Shown here in pieces: positions 1-7,073 of a DNA stretch of 64,000 nucleotides. Every line of letters starts with the position of its first letter. Positions within the stretch are counted from its first letter, which is position 1. The stretch lies in NCBI RefSeq assembly GCF_000835165.1, contig NZ_CP007790.1, positions 2,480,001 through 2,544,000 of the forward strand, written 5' to 3'. Under the pieces are notes generated by a model that did no database searches, was not told the origin of the DNA, and saw only the letters and a list, made by a program, of their open reading frames with translations. This DNA is from Corynebacterium marinum DSM 44953 (GTDB lineage Bacteria; Actinomycetota; Actinomycetes; Mycobacteriales; Mycobacteriaceae). The translations under genes were made by a program, and so were the position numbers.

Positions 1-734
1 AGATCAGCCTCGCACAACGGCCAGAAACGGCACGTGGCGCATTCCTTCACCCGGCGCGGGCCGGTGGGCAGGTCCACTGCCAGGGCGGCGTCGAGCGCCG
101 GCTGCAACGGCGCGGTCGGGGTGAGGAACGCGCGGCTGCGGTCCTGGCCGATGGAACCGCCCACCCCGGAATCCAGCCCGAGCTCCGCCAGCGCGCGGGC
201 CGCGAAGGCCAGGCGGTAGCCGTCCGCGGCGTGGTGGCGCAGCCGGAAGGCGCCCTCAACGGGCGCCCCCAGCCCCAGGCGGGAGGTGGCGATGACCGGA
301 GTGGCGGAGCGGGCGTCGGGGCGGGCCACCCGGTGGTTGCTGATCACCACCGGCAGATAGGTGTCGTCGGGACGGCGCACGAGCAGGTCGACGCCCGTCC
401 GCCAACTGATGCCCTCCGACATTCCGGCGAACACGGCACCGGTGATGAGGTCGGCCTGGGCGGCCAACGCCTCCAGCGTCGCGAGCTCCGCGGCGAACGT
501 GTCCTCGTCCGCGTCGAGCCGGTGCGCGGCGACGTCGATACGCAGGAAACGGCGCCGGTCGCCCAGCGCGGCACCGACGGGGAGCCGGGCATGGACGGCG
601 GCGCGGGCGGCGTCGAACCTCGCCTGCCGCATCGCGGCCGCTCTGGCGCGCGGAATCTCGGGATGATGCGCCCGCTGGACCTGCCGGTAACGGCAGCCCA
701 CCAGATCAGCGGGGCTAACGTGCTGGGCAATCAC
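1..734 (-). CDS. RecB-like nuclease family protein, C-terminus outside window
   Basis: The reading frame runs from a GTG at 734 to the left edge (about 244 codons) without a stop; an in-frame TAA lies five codons upstream of the GTG, so GTG is the first good start. The protein opens with a segment reading ADLVGCRYRQVQ and ends, at the window edge, with a cysteine cluster CATCRFWPLCEAD. Paired Cys-x2-Cys and a later Cys are typical of RecB-like PD-(D/E)XK nucleases that hold an iron-sulphur cluster. A segment VDLLVRRPDDTYLPVVISNHR could be part of the nuclease core, but the catalytic lysine motif is not clear here. The gene is divergent from the DUF6474 gene, with about 80 bp between starts. 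Family assignment is by pattern only and the other end of the gene is not visible. Confidence 0.5.
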   Translation of the reverse strand, partial: MIAQHVSPADLVGCRYRQVQRAHHPEIPRARAAAMRQARFDAARAAVHARLPVGAALGDRRRFLRIDVAAHRLDADEDTFAAELATLEALAAQADLITGAVFAGMSEGISWRTGVDLLVRRPDDTYLPVVISNHRVARPDARSATPVIATSRLGLGAPVEGAFRLRHHAADGYRLAFAARALAELGLDSGVGGSIGQDRSRAFLTPTAPLQPALDAALAVDLPTGPRRVKECATCRFWPLCEAD

Positions 735-812
735 AATGTCGTGAGCTTATCCCACGAGCACAGGTAAAGTTGAACCAGACCATTCACTCCGGAAGTTAAA
801 GGCTGAAAAGAC

Positions 813-1448
813 ATGGGCATTTTCGAGGCCATCCGTAAGAGCCGCGCCAAGACCAAGGCAGAGGTGCAGGCGGCCAAGGTCCGCGCCAGGCACGAGGCGA
901 AGGAAGAGGCGAAGCTCCAGCTCAAGCGGGAGCGGCTGCTGCACAAGTACGAGAAGGGCCTGCTGAAGGAGGAGAAGAAGGGGCTGAAGGCGAAACGCAA
1001 GCACGAGGAGAAGATGGCGAAGAGCACCCTCGAGCAGCTGCGGGCGGGCCGACTCAACGCCGACACCTTCAAGCGCTATTCGTCCCTGGCGCGCGTCGCG
1101 CTACCGGTGACGCTGCCGCTCATCTACCGGGCGATCACCTCCGGCCGGGAACAGTTCGTCGACGCGAAGGCACGCCGGGTCGGCGTTTCCGCAGATCAGT
1201 TGGCCCGCTTCTCCGGCCACGGAGCGGATCTCAAGGCGCGCATCGACGGGGTCCGCGAGAACCTCGACGACCGGCAGCTGCCCACCGGATTCGTGCAGGA
1301 CGTGAAGGAACGGCTCGCCGAATTGGAGACCGCCGCCGACAACGCCGAATTCATGACTCCTGAACAGCGCCGCCGGGCCCACAGCACCATTTCCCGCGAT
1401 ATTGATGCGGTGACAGTCGAAATTCAGGACCGCCTCCGCCGCCCCTGA
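813..1448 (+). CDS. DUF6474 family coiled-coil protein
   Basis: A 211-aa soluble protein of unknown function, resembling the actinobacterial DUF6474 family. Residues 1-75 are extremely rich in Lys, Arg, Glu and Ala and should form a long basic coiled coil. A short hydrophobic stretch (ARVALPVTLPLIYRAITSGR) follows near residues 93-112. The C-terminal half is helical and acidic/basic, with repeated Glu, Asp and Arg. The start is ATG 813 with an AAAGG-like element at about 797. It is transcribed away from the RecB-like gene; a TAAAGT hexamer at 765-770 is a possible -10. About 190 bp of AT-rich DNA separates it from lsr2, so it is probably a separate transcript. I can offer no biochemical role. 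Confidence 0.72.
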   Translation: MGIFEAIRKSRAKTKAEVQAAKVRARHEAKEEAKLQLKRERLLHKYEKGLLKEEKKGLKAKRKHEEKMAKSTLEQLRAGRLNADTFKRYSSLARVALPVTLPLIYRAITSGREQFVDAKARRVGVSADQLARFSGHGADLKARIDGVRENLDDRQLPTGFVQDVKERLAELETAADNAEFMTPEQRRRAHSTISRDIDAVTVEIQDRLRRP

Positions 1449-1570
1449 CATCAGGGCGAGTAGAGCCCTGAATTTGGCCGCTGAATTGTTTCTGGAGTGG
1501 ACAATTTGGCGGTTATTCTGTTTCCGCTTTTACTATTTAAGACGTAGTAACAGATTGACCGCACAGGCAC

Positions 1571-1617
1571 TAGAATGAGGAAGCAATTCCGGGGTTGGCC
1601 ATTTCAATGGCCAACCC
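1571..1617 (+). promoter_or_regulatory. lsr2 promoter candidate and 5'UTR hairpin
   Basis: The region 1470-1590 is markedly AT-rich against a GC-rich background. A TAGAAT hexamer at 1571-1576 is a plausible -10 box, which would start the transcript near 1583. Immediately inside that leader is a perfect inverted repeat: GGGTTGGCCAT at 1592-1602, loop TTCA, ATGGCCAACCC at 1607-1617. The repeat stops seven bases before the AAAGGAG ribosome-binding site (1624-1630). It is followed by CACC, not a T-tract, so it does not look like a terminator. It could be an RNA structure controlling stability or translation, or a DNA operator. Confidence 0.5.
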
Positions 1618-1640
1618 ACCACCTAAAGGAGAATTCCCTC

Positions 1641-1991
1641 ATGGCCCGCCGTGAAATCACCCAGTACTTCGACGACATCGACAATTCCCCCCTCAAGGAC
1701 GATGAAGTGAACACCATTCGTTTCAGCGTCGACGGCAACCACTATGTTCTCGACCTGTCCGAAAAGAATGCCGCGGACTTCCGTTCCGCGGTGGAGCCGT
1801 GGATCTCCGCGGCGCGCCCCGCGCCCGCCACCGGGCCGCAGCGCACGACGAACCGGCAGACCTCATCCGCATCCGCCAAGCGCTCCCGCGCGATCCGTGA
1901 ATGGGCCCGCGCCGAGGGTCTCGAAGTATCCGAGCGCGGTAAGATCCCGGCGCGGATCGTGGACGCCTACAACGAGGCGCAGGGCAAGTAA
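1641..1991 (+). CDS. lsr2: Lsr2-family nucleoid-associated protein
   Basis: A 116-aa Lsr2 protein, the actinobacterial H-NS analogue that bridges AT-rich DNA and silences acquired genes. The N-terminal oligomerisation domain (residues 1-58) starts MARREITQYFDDIDN and includes the family-typical VNTIRFSVDGNHYVLDLS. A low-complexity Pro/Thr/Ser linker spans about 60-80. The C-terminal DNA-binding domain contains IREWARAEGLEVSERGKIP, with RGK in place of the classical AT-hook-like RGR. The start at 1641 is set by AAAGGAG ten bases upstream and by the conserved N-terminus; an in-frame upstream ATG at 1575 is rejected. The AT-rich upstream DNA is a natural target for autoregulation. Relevant here because an 11-kb accessory island lies in the same window. 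Confidence 0.96.
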   Translation: MARREITQYFDDIDNSPLKDDEVNTIRFSVDGNHYVLDLSEKNAADFRSAVEPWISAARPAPATGPQRTTNRQTSSASAKRSRAIREWARAEGLEVSERGKIPARIVDAYNEAQGK

Positions 1992-2170
1992 CGCAGCCGA
2001 CATCCTCCGCAACACCGTTCGTTGGGGGTACCTGCGTACGCCATGCGAACATGCGGCATACCCCTTCAGCTGGATCAATGGCTCCGCGGCGCCCCTGAAC
2101 ACCCTTTTCCGGCCGCAGTGAGGGGGTGGGCCCGTGGCCGTTGAACGTGTCCCATGCCACACTATGGGCC

Positions 2171-3469
2171 ATGGCTCTGTCACCACTGCTCGCGATCGAG
2201 AGACCGCACCTGCCCCGCCCCTCGCTGCGGGAGATAGGCCGCGACCTCGGCCCCCAGGAGATCGGTAACGGGCTCGTCGCCCTGATCTTCTCCGCCTCCG
2301 GCCCGATCGCCGTGATTCTCGCGGCCGCCGCCGCCGGAAACCTGGATCCCGGCCAGACCTCCTCGTGGATCTTCGGGGCGTTCCTCGGCAACGGCCTGCT
2401 CACCCTGCTCCTGACCTGGCTCTACCGCAGCCCGCAGGCGTACTTCTGGACCATTCCCGGCACGGTGCTCGCCGGAGACGCGTTGACGCACCTGAGCTTC
2501 GGCGAGGTAATCGGGGCTTACCTGGCCACCGGCGTCCTGGTGTTCCTCCTGGGGTGGACGGGGCTCATCGGGCGGATCATGGCCATCCTGCCGCCGACGA
2601 TCGTCATGGCCATGGTCGCCGGCATTTTCCTGCGCTTCGGCCTCGACCTGATCACCGCGGCCACCGGCGACCCCCTCATCGCCCTCCCGATGATCATCGT
2701 CTTCGTCGCCCTCGGGATCGTCCCGAGAGTGGCAGCGGTGGCACCGCCGGTGGCGGTGGCCGCGGTGGTGGGCACGGCCGTCGCTCTGGCCGCGGGCCGC
2801 CTGGGCTCCGGGATCCTCGACGACGGGCTCGTCGCCGCCCCGGTGTTCACGGCCCCCGAGTTCTCCACCGGCGCCATGATCGAGCTGGTGATTCCGTTGG
2901 CGATCACCGTGGTCATCGTCCAGAACGGGCAGGGCGTGGCCGTGCTGCGGGCCGCCGGGCACCGGCCGGGCGTCAACCTCGCCGCGGCGGCCAGCGGTCT
3001 CGTCTCCATCCCGATGGCGCTCATCGGCAACGTCACCACCTGTCTCACAGGCCCGACCAACGCGCTCATCACCTCCGGGCCGCGCAGCGAGCGGCACTAC
3101 GCGGCCGCGATGGTCACCGCCCTCGGCGCCGTCGCCGTGGGGCTGTTCTCACCCGCCTTCGTGGGCTTCATGCTCGCCATGCCGGCGTCCTTCGTCGCCG
3201 CACTCGCGGGCATCGCCATGCTCACCCCGCTGAAGAACGCCTTCCTCGCCGGATTCTCGGGGCCGTTCTCGACCGGCGCCCTGGTGTGTTTCCTGGTCAC
3301 CGTCTCCGAGATCACCCTGCTGGGCATCACCGCACCTTTCTGGGGGATCCTCTTCGGCTGCGTGACCGCCTGGCTGATGGACCCGAAGCCCGCCGGCACG
3401 AAGAGGTCGCAGACCGTCAGCGCTGAAACCCGCGCGGAGGACGCCCCCCGCGCCGACGTCCGCCGTTAG
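2171..3469 (+). CDS. benE: benzoate/H+ symporter BenE family transporter
   Basis: A 432-aa integral membrane protein with about twelve hydrophobic segments, matching the BenE family of proton-coupled aromatic-acid (benzoate) permeases. Recognisable BenE stretches are IGNGLVALIFSASGPIAVIL near the N-terminus, ILPPTIVMAMVAGIFLRFG in the middle and FWGILFGCVTAWL near the end, with a hydrophilic 30-aa C-terminal tail. ATG 2171 is chosen because the upstream in-frame start (2126) adds a non-conserved leader. The ribosome site is weak. No aromatic-degradation gene is nearby, so the substrate is not confirmed by context. The stop codon overlaps the stop of the convergent response regulator by three bases. 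Confidence 0.85.
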   Translation: MALSPLLAIERPHLPRPSLREIGRDLGPQEIGNGLVALIFSASGPIAVILAAAAAGNLDPGQTSSWIFGAFLGNGLLTLLLTWLYRSPQAYFWTIPGTVLAGDALTHLSFGEVIGAYLATGVLVFLLGWTGLIGRIMAILPPTIVMAMVAGIFLRFGLDLITAATGDPLIALPMIIVFVALGIVPRVAAVAPPVAVAAVVGTAVALAAGRLGSGILDDGLVAAPVFTAPEFSTGAMIELVIPLAITVVIVQNGQGVAVLRAAGHRPGVNLAAAASGLVSIPMALIGNVTTCLTGPTNALITSGPRSERHYAAAMVTALGAVAVGLFSPAFVGFMLAMPASFVAALAGIAMLTPLKNAFLAGFSGPFSTGALVCFLVTVSEITLLGITAPFWGILFGCVTAWLMDPKPAGTKRSQTVSAETRAEDAPRADVRR

Positions 3470-4104
3470 AGCACGCCCTGTTCGCGGGCGGCGGCCACCG
3501 CGGAGGTGCGCGAGCGGACTCCGAGTTTGTCGTAGATGTGCACCAGGTGGGACTTCACCGTCGCCTCCGAGAGCATGAGCTCATGTCCGATCTCCCGGTT
3601 CGAGGAGCCGGCAGCGACGAGGGTGAGCACCTCCAGTTCTCGGGGGGTCAGCGATGTGCGCGGGGTACGCACCCTGGTCATCAACCGGTCGGCGACGACC
3701 GGCGAGAGCGCCGAGTCCCCCTCCGCGGCGGAACGCACGGCGGCCAGGAGCTCGGCGGGCGGGGCGTCCTTGAGCATGTACCCGACCGCGCCGGCCTCGA
3801 TGGCGCCCAGGATATCGGCGTCCGTGTCGTAATTGGTCACCACGAGAACCTGCGGCGGGTTGGTCATGGTGGCCCTGATCCGGGCGGTGGCCTCTGCCCC
3901 GGTGGCCACCCGGGTGCCTTCCACCCCGGGTCCGAACCGCAGGTCCATCAGCATGACGTCGATTCCGCCGGCCTGCGCGGCCGAGATGGCGGCGTCGGCG
4001 GTCGCGACCTCGCCGACGACCTCGATGTCCTCCGCCTCCTCGAGGACGGCGCGCAGTCCCATACGGACGATCTCGTGGTCGTCGGCCAGCAACACTCGAA
4101 TCAT
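3466..4104 (-). CDS. NarL/LuxR-type response regulator
   Basis: A 212-aa two-component response regulator. The receiver domain (1-120) has the acidic pair D8/D9, the phospho-acceptor D54 (DVMLMDLRF), T90 and K112. The C-terminal LuxR-type helix-turn-helix (about 147-212) reads LTPRELEVLTLVAAGSSNREIG followed by SEATVKSHLVHIYDKLGV. It sits 22 bp downstream of the histidine kinase gene on the same strand, so kinase and regulator form an operon. Targets are unknown; the divergent DUF2020 lipoprotein is a reasonable candidate. Convergent with benE with overlapping stops. Confidence 0.94.
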   Translation of the reverse strand: MIRVLLADDHEIVRMGLRAVLEEAEDIEVVGEVATADAAISAAQAGGIDVMLMDLRFGPGVEGTRVATGAEATARIRATMTNPPQVLVVTNYDTDADILGAIEAGAVGYMLKDAPPAELLAAVRSAAEGDSALSPVVADRLMTRVRTPRTSLTPRELEVLTLVAAGSSNREIGHELMLSEATVKSHLVHIYDKLGVRSRTSAVAAAREQGVL

Positions 4105-4126
4105 GACGGCATCATGTCCCTTCCGG

Positions 4127-5404
4127 TCAGATCCCCGAACTTGGGTCGGCTTCGAGTGTAGCCCCCGGCGCGGCGCCCACCGGCAGGGGGATTGCCACCG
4201 ACACCGCGGTGCCGTAGCCGGGGGAGGACTCCACCTCGAGGCTTCCGCCCTGTTCAGCGGCCCGCTGGCGGATGGCGTCCAGACCTATGTGACCGAGCCC
4301 GGCGGGGCGCTGCTCCACTTCCGAGGGGTCGAAGCCGCTCCCGTTGTCGACGACGTCGAGACGCACCTCGTCCGGTTCGTAGGTCACCGTCACCCGGCAG
4401 CGGGTCGCCCCGGCGTGCTTGGCGACATTACCCACCGCCCCCTGCGCAATCCGCAGCAGCGCCGCCTCGGTGCGCATGGGCAGCTGACGCCCGTCGCCTT
4501 CCACTCCGACCTCGATGGTGAGCTCCCCCGCCGCGGCGAAACCCGAGGCCATCCGCTCGAGTGCCCCCTGCAGTGACGTCTCCGACAACGACGCCGGCTG
4601 CAGGGCCGCGATCATCGCACGGGCCTCTCCCAGATTGTCCCGGGCCGTGGTCCTGGCGAGGGAGATGAATCGGTTGGGCCCGGCCAGCTGCTGCTCCGTC
4701 AGGCCGAGGTTCTGGAGGTCGCGTTCAGCGGAGTGGAGAAGCATCTGGATGCTCGACAGCCCCTGCGCGACCGTGTCGTGGATCTCGTGGGCCAGGCGCT
4801 GGCGTTCCTCCGCGACGCCGGCGGCCCGCTCGGTCTCCGCGAGCTGTGTGCGTGTGGCGATGAGCTGCGCGATCAGCTCCTCGCGCTCGCGACTGATGCG
4901 CACCAGCGTACGGAAGGCGTAGTGGATGGCCAGCACCACCGCCGCGGACACCGCCGGCCCCATGACACCGCCCATCGTCAGGCCCGTCGGCGCCTGGGTG
5001 AGCACGGAGGCCGCCGTCGCCGCGAGGACCGCGACGACGCCGCGGACGTCGTCCATCACCCGCAGATAGAGGAAGAACAGGGGGAACAGGAGGTAGATGC
5101 TCACCGGGGAGACGACCATCGCCAGCACCCACAGCAGCGTCAGCGCCGCCAACCACGCCAGGCTGGTGCGCTCCCGCCACGCCGGTTGCAGGGTGGTGCC
5201 GTAGAAGTACAGCACCGCGAAACCGGAGCAGAGCAGCAGGTTGAGCGCCGCCTCGCCGAACGGCAGGTTCACCGAGGACACCAGCGCGGCGATGAGCAGC
5301 GTGGTGGTGAGGATGTGGACTCCGTCGTTGAGCGCGTCCTCATCGGGTGCCTGGGTGCGCCGAAGCTTCTCGACGCCCGCCCGGGGATCTAGGCTGGTCT
5401 CCAT
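4127..5404 (-). CDS. NarL-partner sensor histidine kinase (HisKA_3)
   Basis: A 425-aa membrane sensor kinase. The N-terminal half (about 30-165) has around six hydrophobic segments with very short external loops, suggesting a sensor that reads membrane or intramembrane signals. A helical linker leads to the HisKA_3 motif RQRLAHEIHDTVAQGLSS, with H209 as the phospho-acceptor. The ATPase part has the N-box (GAVGNVAKHAGATRCRV), DNGSGFDP and GHIGLDAIRQRAAEQGG. ATG 5404 is chosen because a TAGGCT -10 hexamer lies exactly seven bases upstream (plus-strand AGCCTA 5412-5417), implying a leaderless mRNA; an open frame continues upstream but would run through the divergent lipoprotein gene. Partner regulator follows at 4104. 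Confidence 0.92.
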   Translation of the reverse strand: METSLDPRAGVEKLRRTQAPDEDALNDGVHILTTTLLIAALVSSVNLPFGEAALNLLLCSGFAVLYFYGTTLQPAWRERTSLAWLAALTLLWVLAMVVSPVSIYLLFPLFFLYLRVMDDVRGVVAVLAATAASVLTQAPTGLTMGGVMGPAVSAAVVLAIHYAFRTLVRISREREELIAQLIATRTQLAETERAAGVAEERQRLAHEIHDTVAQGLSSIQMLLHSAERDLQNLGLTEQQLAGPNRFISLARTTARDNLGEARAMIAALQPASLSETSLQGALERMASGFAAAGELTIEVGVEGDGRQLPMRTEAALLRIAQGAVGNVAKHAGATRCRVTVTYEPDEVRLDVVDNGSGFDPSEVEQRPAGLGHIGLDAIRQRAAEQGGSLEVESSPGYGTAVSVAIPLPVGAAPGATLEADPSSGI

Positions 5405-5417
5405 GCGTCTGAGCCTA
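5390..5417. promoter_or_regulatory. paired facing leaderless promoters
   Basis: The plus strand has TAGGCT at 5390-5395, seven bases before the ATG of the DUF2020 lipoprotein (5403). The minus strand has TAGGCT (plus AGCCTA 5412-5417), seven bases before the ATG of the kinase (5404). The two start codons share the tetramer CATG (5402-5405). The -10 boxes therefore form an inverted repeat around the starts, and each promoter lies within the opposite gene. Both mRNAs would be leaderless and RNA polymerase could not occupy both at once. Confidence 0.6.
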
Positions 5418-6017
5418 CCGAGCGTTCCCGTCGCCACCACCGCCGTCGCCGCCGTGACCGTCGTCGCCGCCTCTCTGCTGGCCGGTTGCGCGCCCTCCGC
5501 GGAGGAAGCCACCCCGGCGGCTGCCGGGACCGGGGATCCCTCGCAGCCCAGCGTCGTGGCGGCAGATTCCGGCCTGCCCTTCGATGCTATGCCCGAGGTT
5601 CCGGGCGGCCGGGAGAGCTGGGAGGAGTGCCCCTACCTGGACACCGGTTGGGTGTCCGACACCAACGGGCAGCGCACCCTGGGAGTCGGGGTGGACGCCC
5701 GTTTCGACACCCCGGCCTGCGTCTTCTGGTCCTACCCCGAGGAGCCGCACCTGACGGTCATCGTCCGCGACATGCCGGACGTGGACGCCGCGATCGCGGT
5801 GGTCGACTGGGCCGCCCCCATCGACACCACCGAGCCCGCCGAGGAGCCCGCGGGGTGGTCCGGGGGCCGGGCCGGCGCGGGCATGGTTCCCGAGCGGCAG
5901 GGCGCGCTGTACGCGGTGCAGAAGGGCGACCGGGCGGTCGTGGTATTCAGCAACCAGGACCAGTCGCTCAAGGCGGAGCAGGTGGCCAAGGAGGCCATCG
6001 CCCGGCTGGGCCTCTAG
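5403..6017 (+). CDS. DUF2020 lipoprotein
   Basis: A 204-aa exported lipoprotein. Residues 1-28 form a signal peptide ending in the lipobox LLAGC, so Cys becomes the lipidated N-terminus. A Ser/Pro/Thr/Ala-rich spacer (about 30-55) precedes the folded domain, which matches the corynebacterial DUF2020 family: ECPYLDTGWVSDTNGQRT, ACVFWSYPEEPHLTVIV and the C-terminal helix KAEQVAKEAIARLGL. Two cysteines (in EECPYL and PACVFW) could form a disulphide outside the cell. Start codon and probable leaderless promoter are shared back-to-back with the sensor kinase, making it a candidate accessory or target of that system. Molecular function unknown. Its stop overlaps the stop of the convergent 50-aa gene. 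Confidence 0.82.
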   Translation: MRLSLPSVPVATTAVAAVTVVAASLLAGCAPSAEEATPAAAGTGDPSQPSVVAADSGLPFDAMPEVPGGRESWEECPYLDTGWVSDTNGQRTLGVGVDARFDTPACVFWSYPEEPHLTVIVRDMPDVDAAIAVVDWAAPIDTTEPAEEPAGWSGGRAGAGMVPERQGALYAVQKGDRAVVVFSNQDQSLKAEQVAKEAIARLGL

Positions 6018-6166
6018 ACGGCCACGTCGTTGTAGGGCATCAGCGTGGAGACCCAGGGGAAGGCCACTTCCATGAGCAGCAGGAACACCGCGGCCAGAAG
6101 AATGAGAAGCAGCAGCAGCTTCACCGGCCAGGGGCCCGGGAGGGCCCGCCACAAAGGTCCGTACAT
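6014..6166 (-). CDS. 50-aa single-span membrane protein coupled to sortase
   Basis: A 50-codon gene starting at the base after the sortase stop codon (TAG then ATG), with a GAGGAG ribosome site inside the last sortase codons, so it is translationally coupled. The product starts MYGPLWRALPGPWPVK, has one strong hydrophobic helix (about 17-36, mostly Leu/Ile/Ala/Val) and ends VSTLMPYNDVAV. It should sit in the membrane with a short exported C-terminus. A tiny membrane protein next to a class E sortase suggests a partner or assembly factor, but that is inference. Its stop overlaps that of the convergent DUF2020 gene. Confidence 0.72.
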   Translation of the reverse strand: MYGPLWRALPGPWPVKLLLLLILLAAVFLLLMEVAFPWVSTLMPYNDVAV

Positions 6167-6982
6167 CTAGTTCTCCTCCAGTAGCACTGCCGGGATCTCC
6201 CCGGCGATCTTCGGGGTCGACTCGACCTCCATGGCATGGACGATCATGCGTTCCGCGTTGGAGAACTGCGGGTGGCACGTGGTCAGCGTGACCAGGCTCT
6301 CCATCTCCGGGGTGGGCGCGAACGCGGACTCGCCCGGAACCGGGTTGATCACCTCGACGTCCCCCGGGAGGGTGATCGTCCTGCCCTGCACCCCCGCGTA
6401 CTCGCCGCCGGACACCCGTTCCACCTGTTCCGGGCTCAGGCACCCGGTGGCCTCCGCCCGGCGGGCGTCGCCCTCGACATCGATGGGCAGCACCCGGTAG
6501 GTGATCCACTCGGACTGCGTCTCAACGACGATCGCGTCGCACACCTGCAGGTTGCCCAGGTCGTTGAAGGGCGCACCCTTGCCCACGCGGTGACCGGCGA
6601 CGGCGAAATTGCCCGCCTGGCCCGGCATCTGGGATTCGGTGTAGCGGCCCGGGCCGGCCAGGAGATCCTCGTCGGAGGTGCCCTCGACGACGGCGAACTG
6701 GAAGTCCGAGCCGAAGGCGGGGATATGGATCCGGGCGAAGGCCTCGCCGAGCTCCGGCGTCAACCGCTGGCGCGGGTTCACCCGTTCGCCCTCCTCGCCC
6801 CCGCCCCATTTCTCCTCCAGGGCGCTCGACTTCTCGTCCTGGAGCCTGCCGGAGGAGATGTTGGTCCAGTAGGACTCGTAGAAGGCGAAGAGCAGGATGA
6901 CCGCACCCACCGTGAGCAGTAACTCACCGAGGACCTGGGTGACGCTCATGCGCCTGCGCCCTGCTGGATCTCGTTGACTCAT
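6167..6982 (-). CDS. srtE: class E sortase
   Basis: A 271-aa sortase, a membrane-anchored transpeptidase that joins sorting-signal proteins to the cell wall. An N-terminal basic stretch and one transmembrane helix (about 15-36) orient the catalytic domain outward. The sortase domain (about 80-250) has the catalytic histidine H131 (AVAGHRVGKG), the nucleophile C236 (TLTTCHPQFSNAER) and the stabilising R245. TLTTCHP is characteristic of the actinobacterial class E group. A linker rich in Glu and Gly lies at about 45-75. Start ATG 6982 has AGGAG about eleven bases upstream. No pilin or LPxTG substrate gene is adjacent, so it is likely a housekeeping enzyme. The next gene is the coupled 50-aa membrane protein. 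Confidence 0.93.
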   Translation of the reverse strand: MSQRDPAGRRRMSVTQVLGELLLTVGAVILLFAFYESYWTNISSGRLQDEKSSALEEKWGGGEEGERVNPRQRLTPELGEAFARIHIPAFGSDFQFAVVEGTSDEDLLAGPGRYTESQMPGQAGNFAVAGHRVGKGAPFNDLGNLQVCDAIVVETQSEWITYRVLPIDVEGDARRAEATGCLSPEQVERVSGGEYAGVQGRTITLPGDVEVINPVPGESAFAPTPEMESLVTLTTCHPQFSNAERMIVHAMEVESTPKIAGEIPAVLLEEN

Positions 6983-7073
6983 GCGGGAAAAACTCCTGGG
7001 AACGCTACGATCGACTGGGGCTGAATCAGTTTAACCCTGTTCGCACGTCTCCTGAAGGTTGGTGGATCCCACC

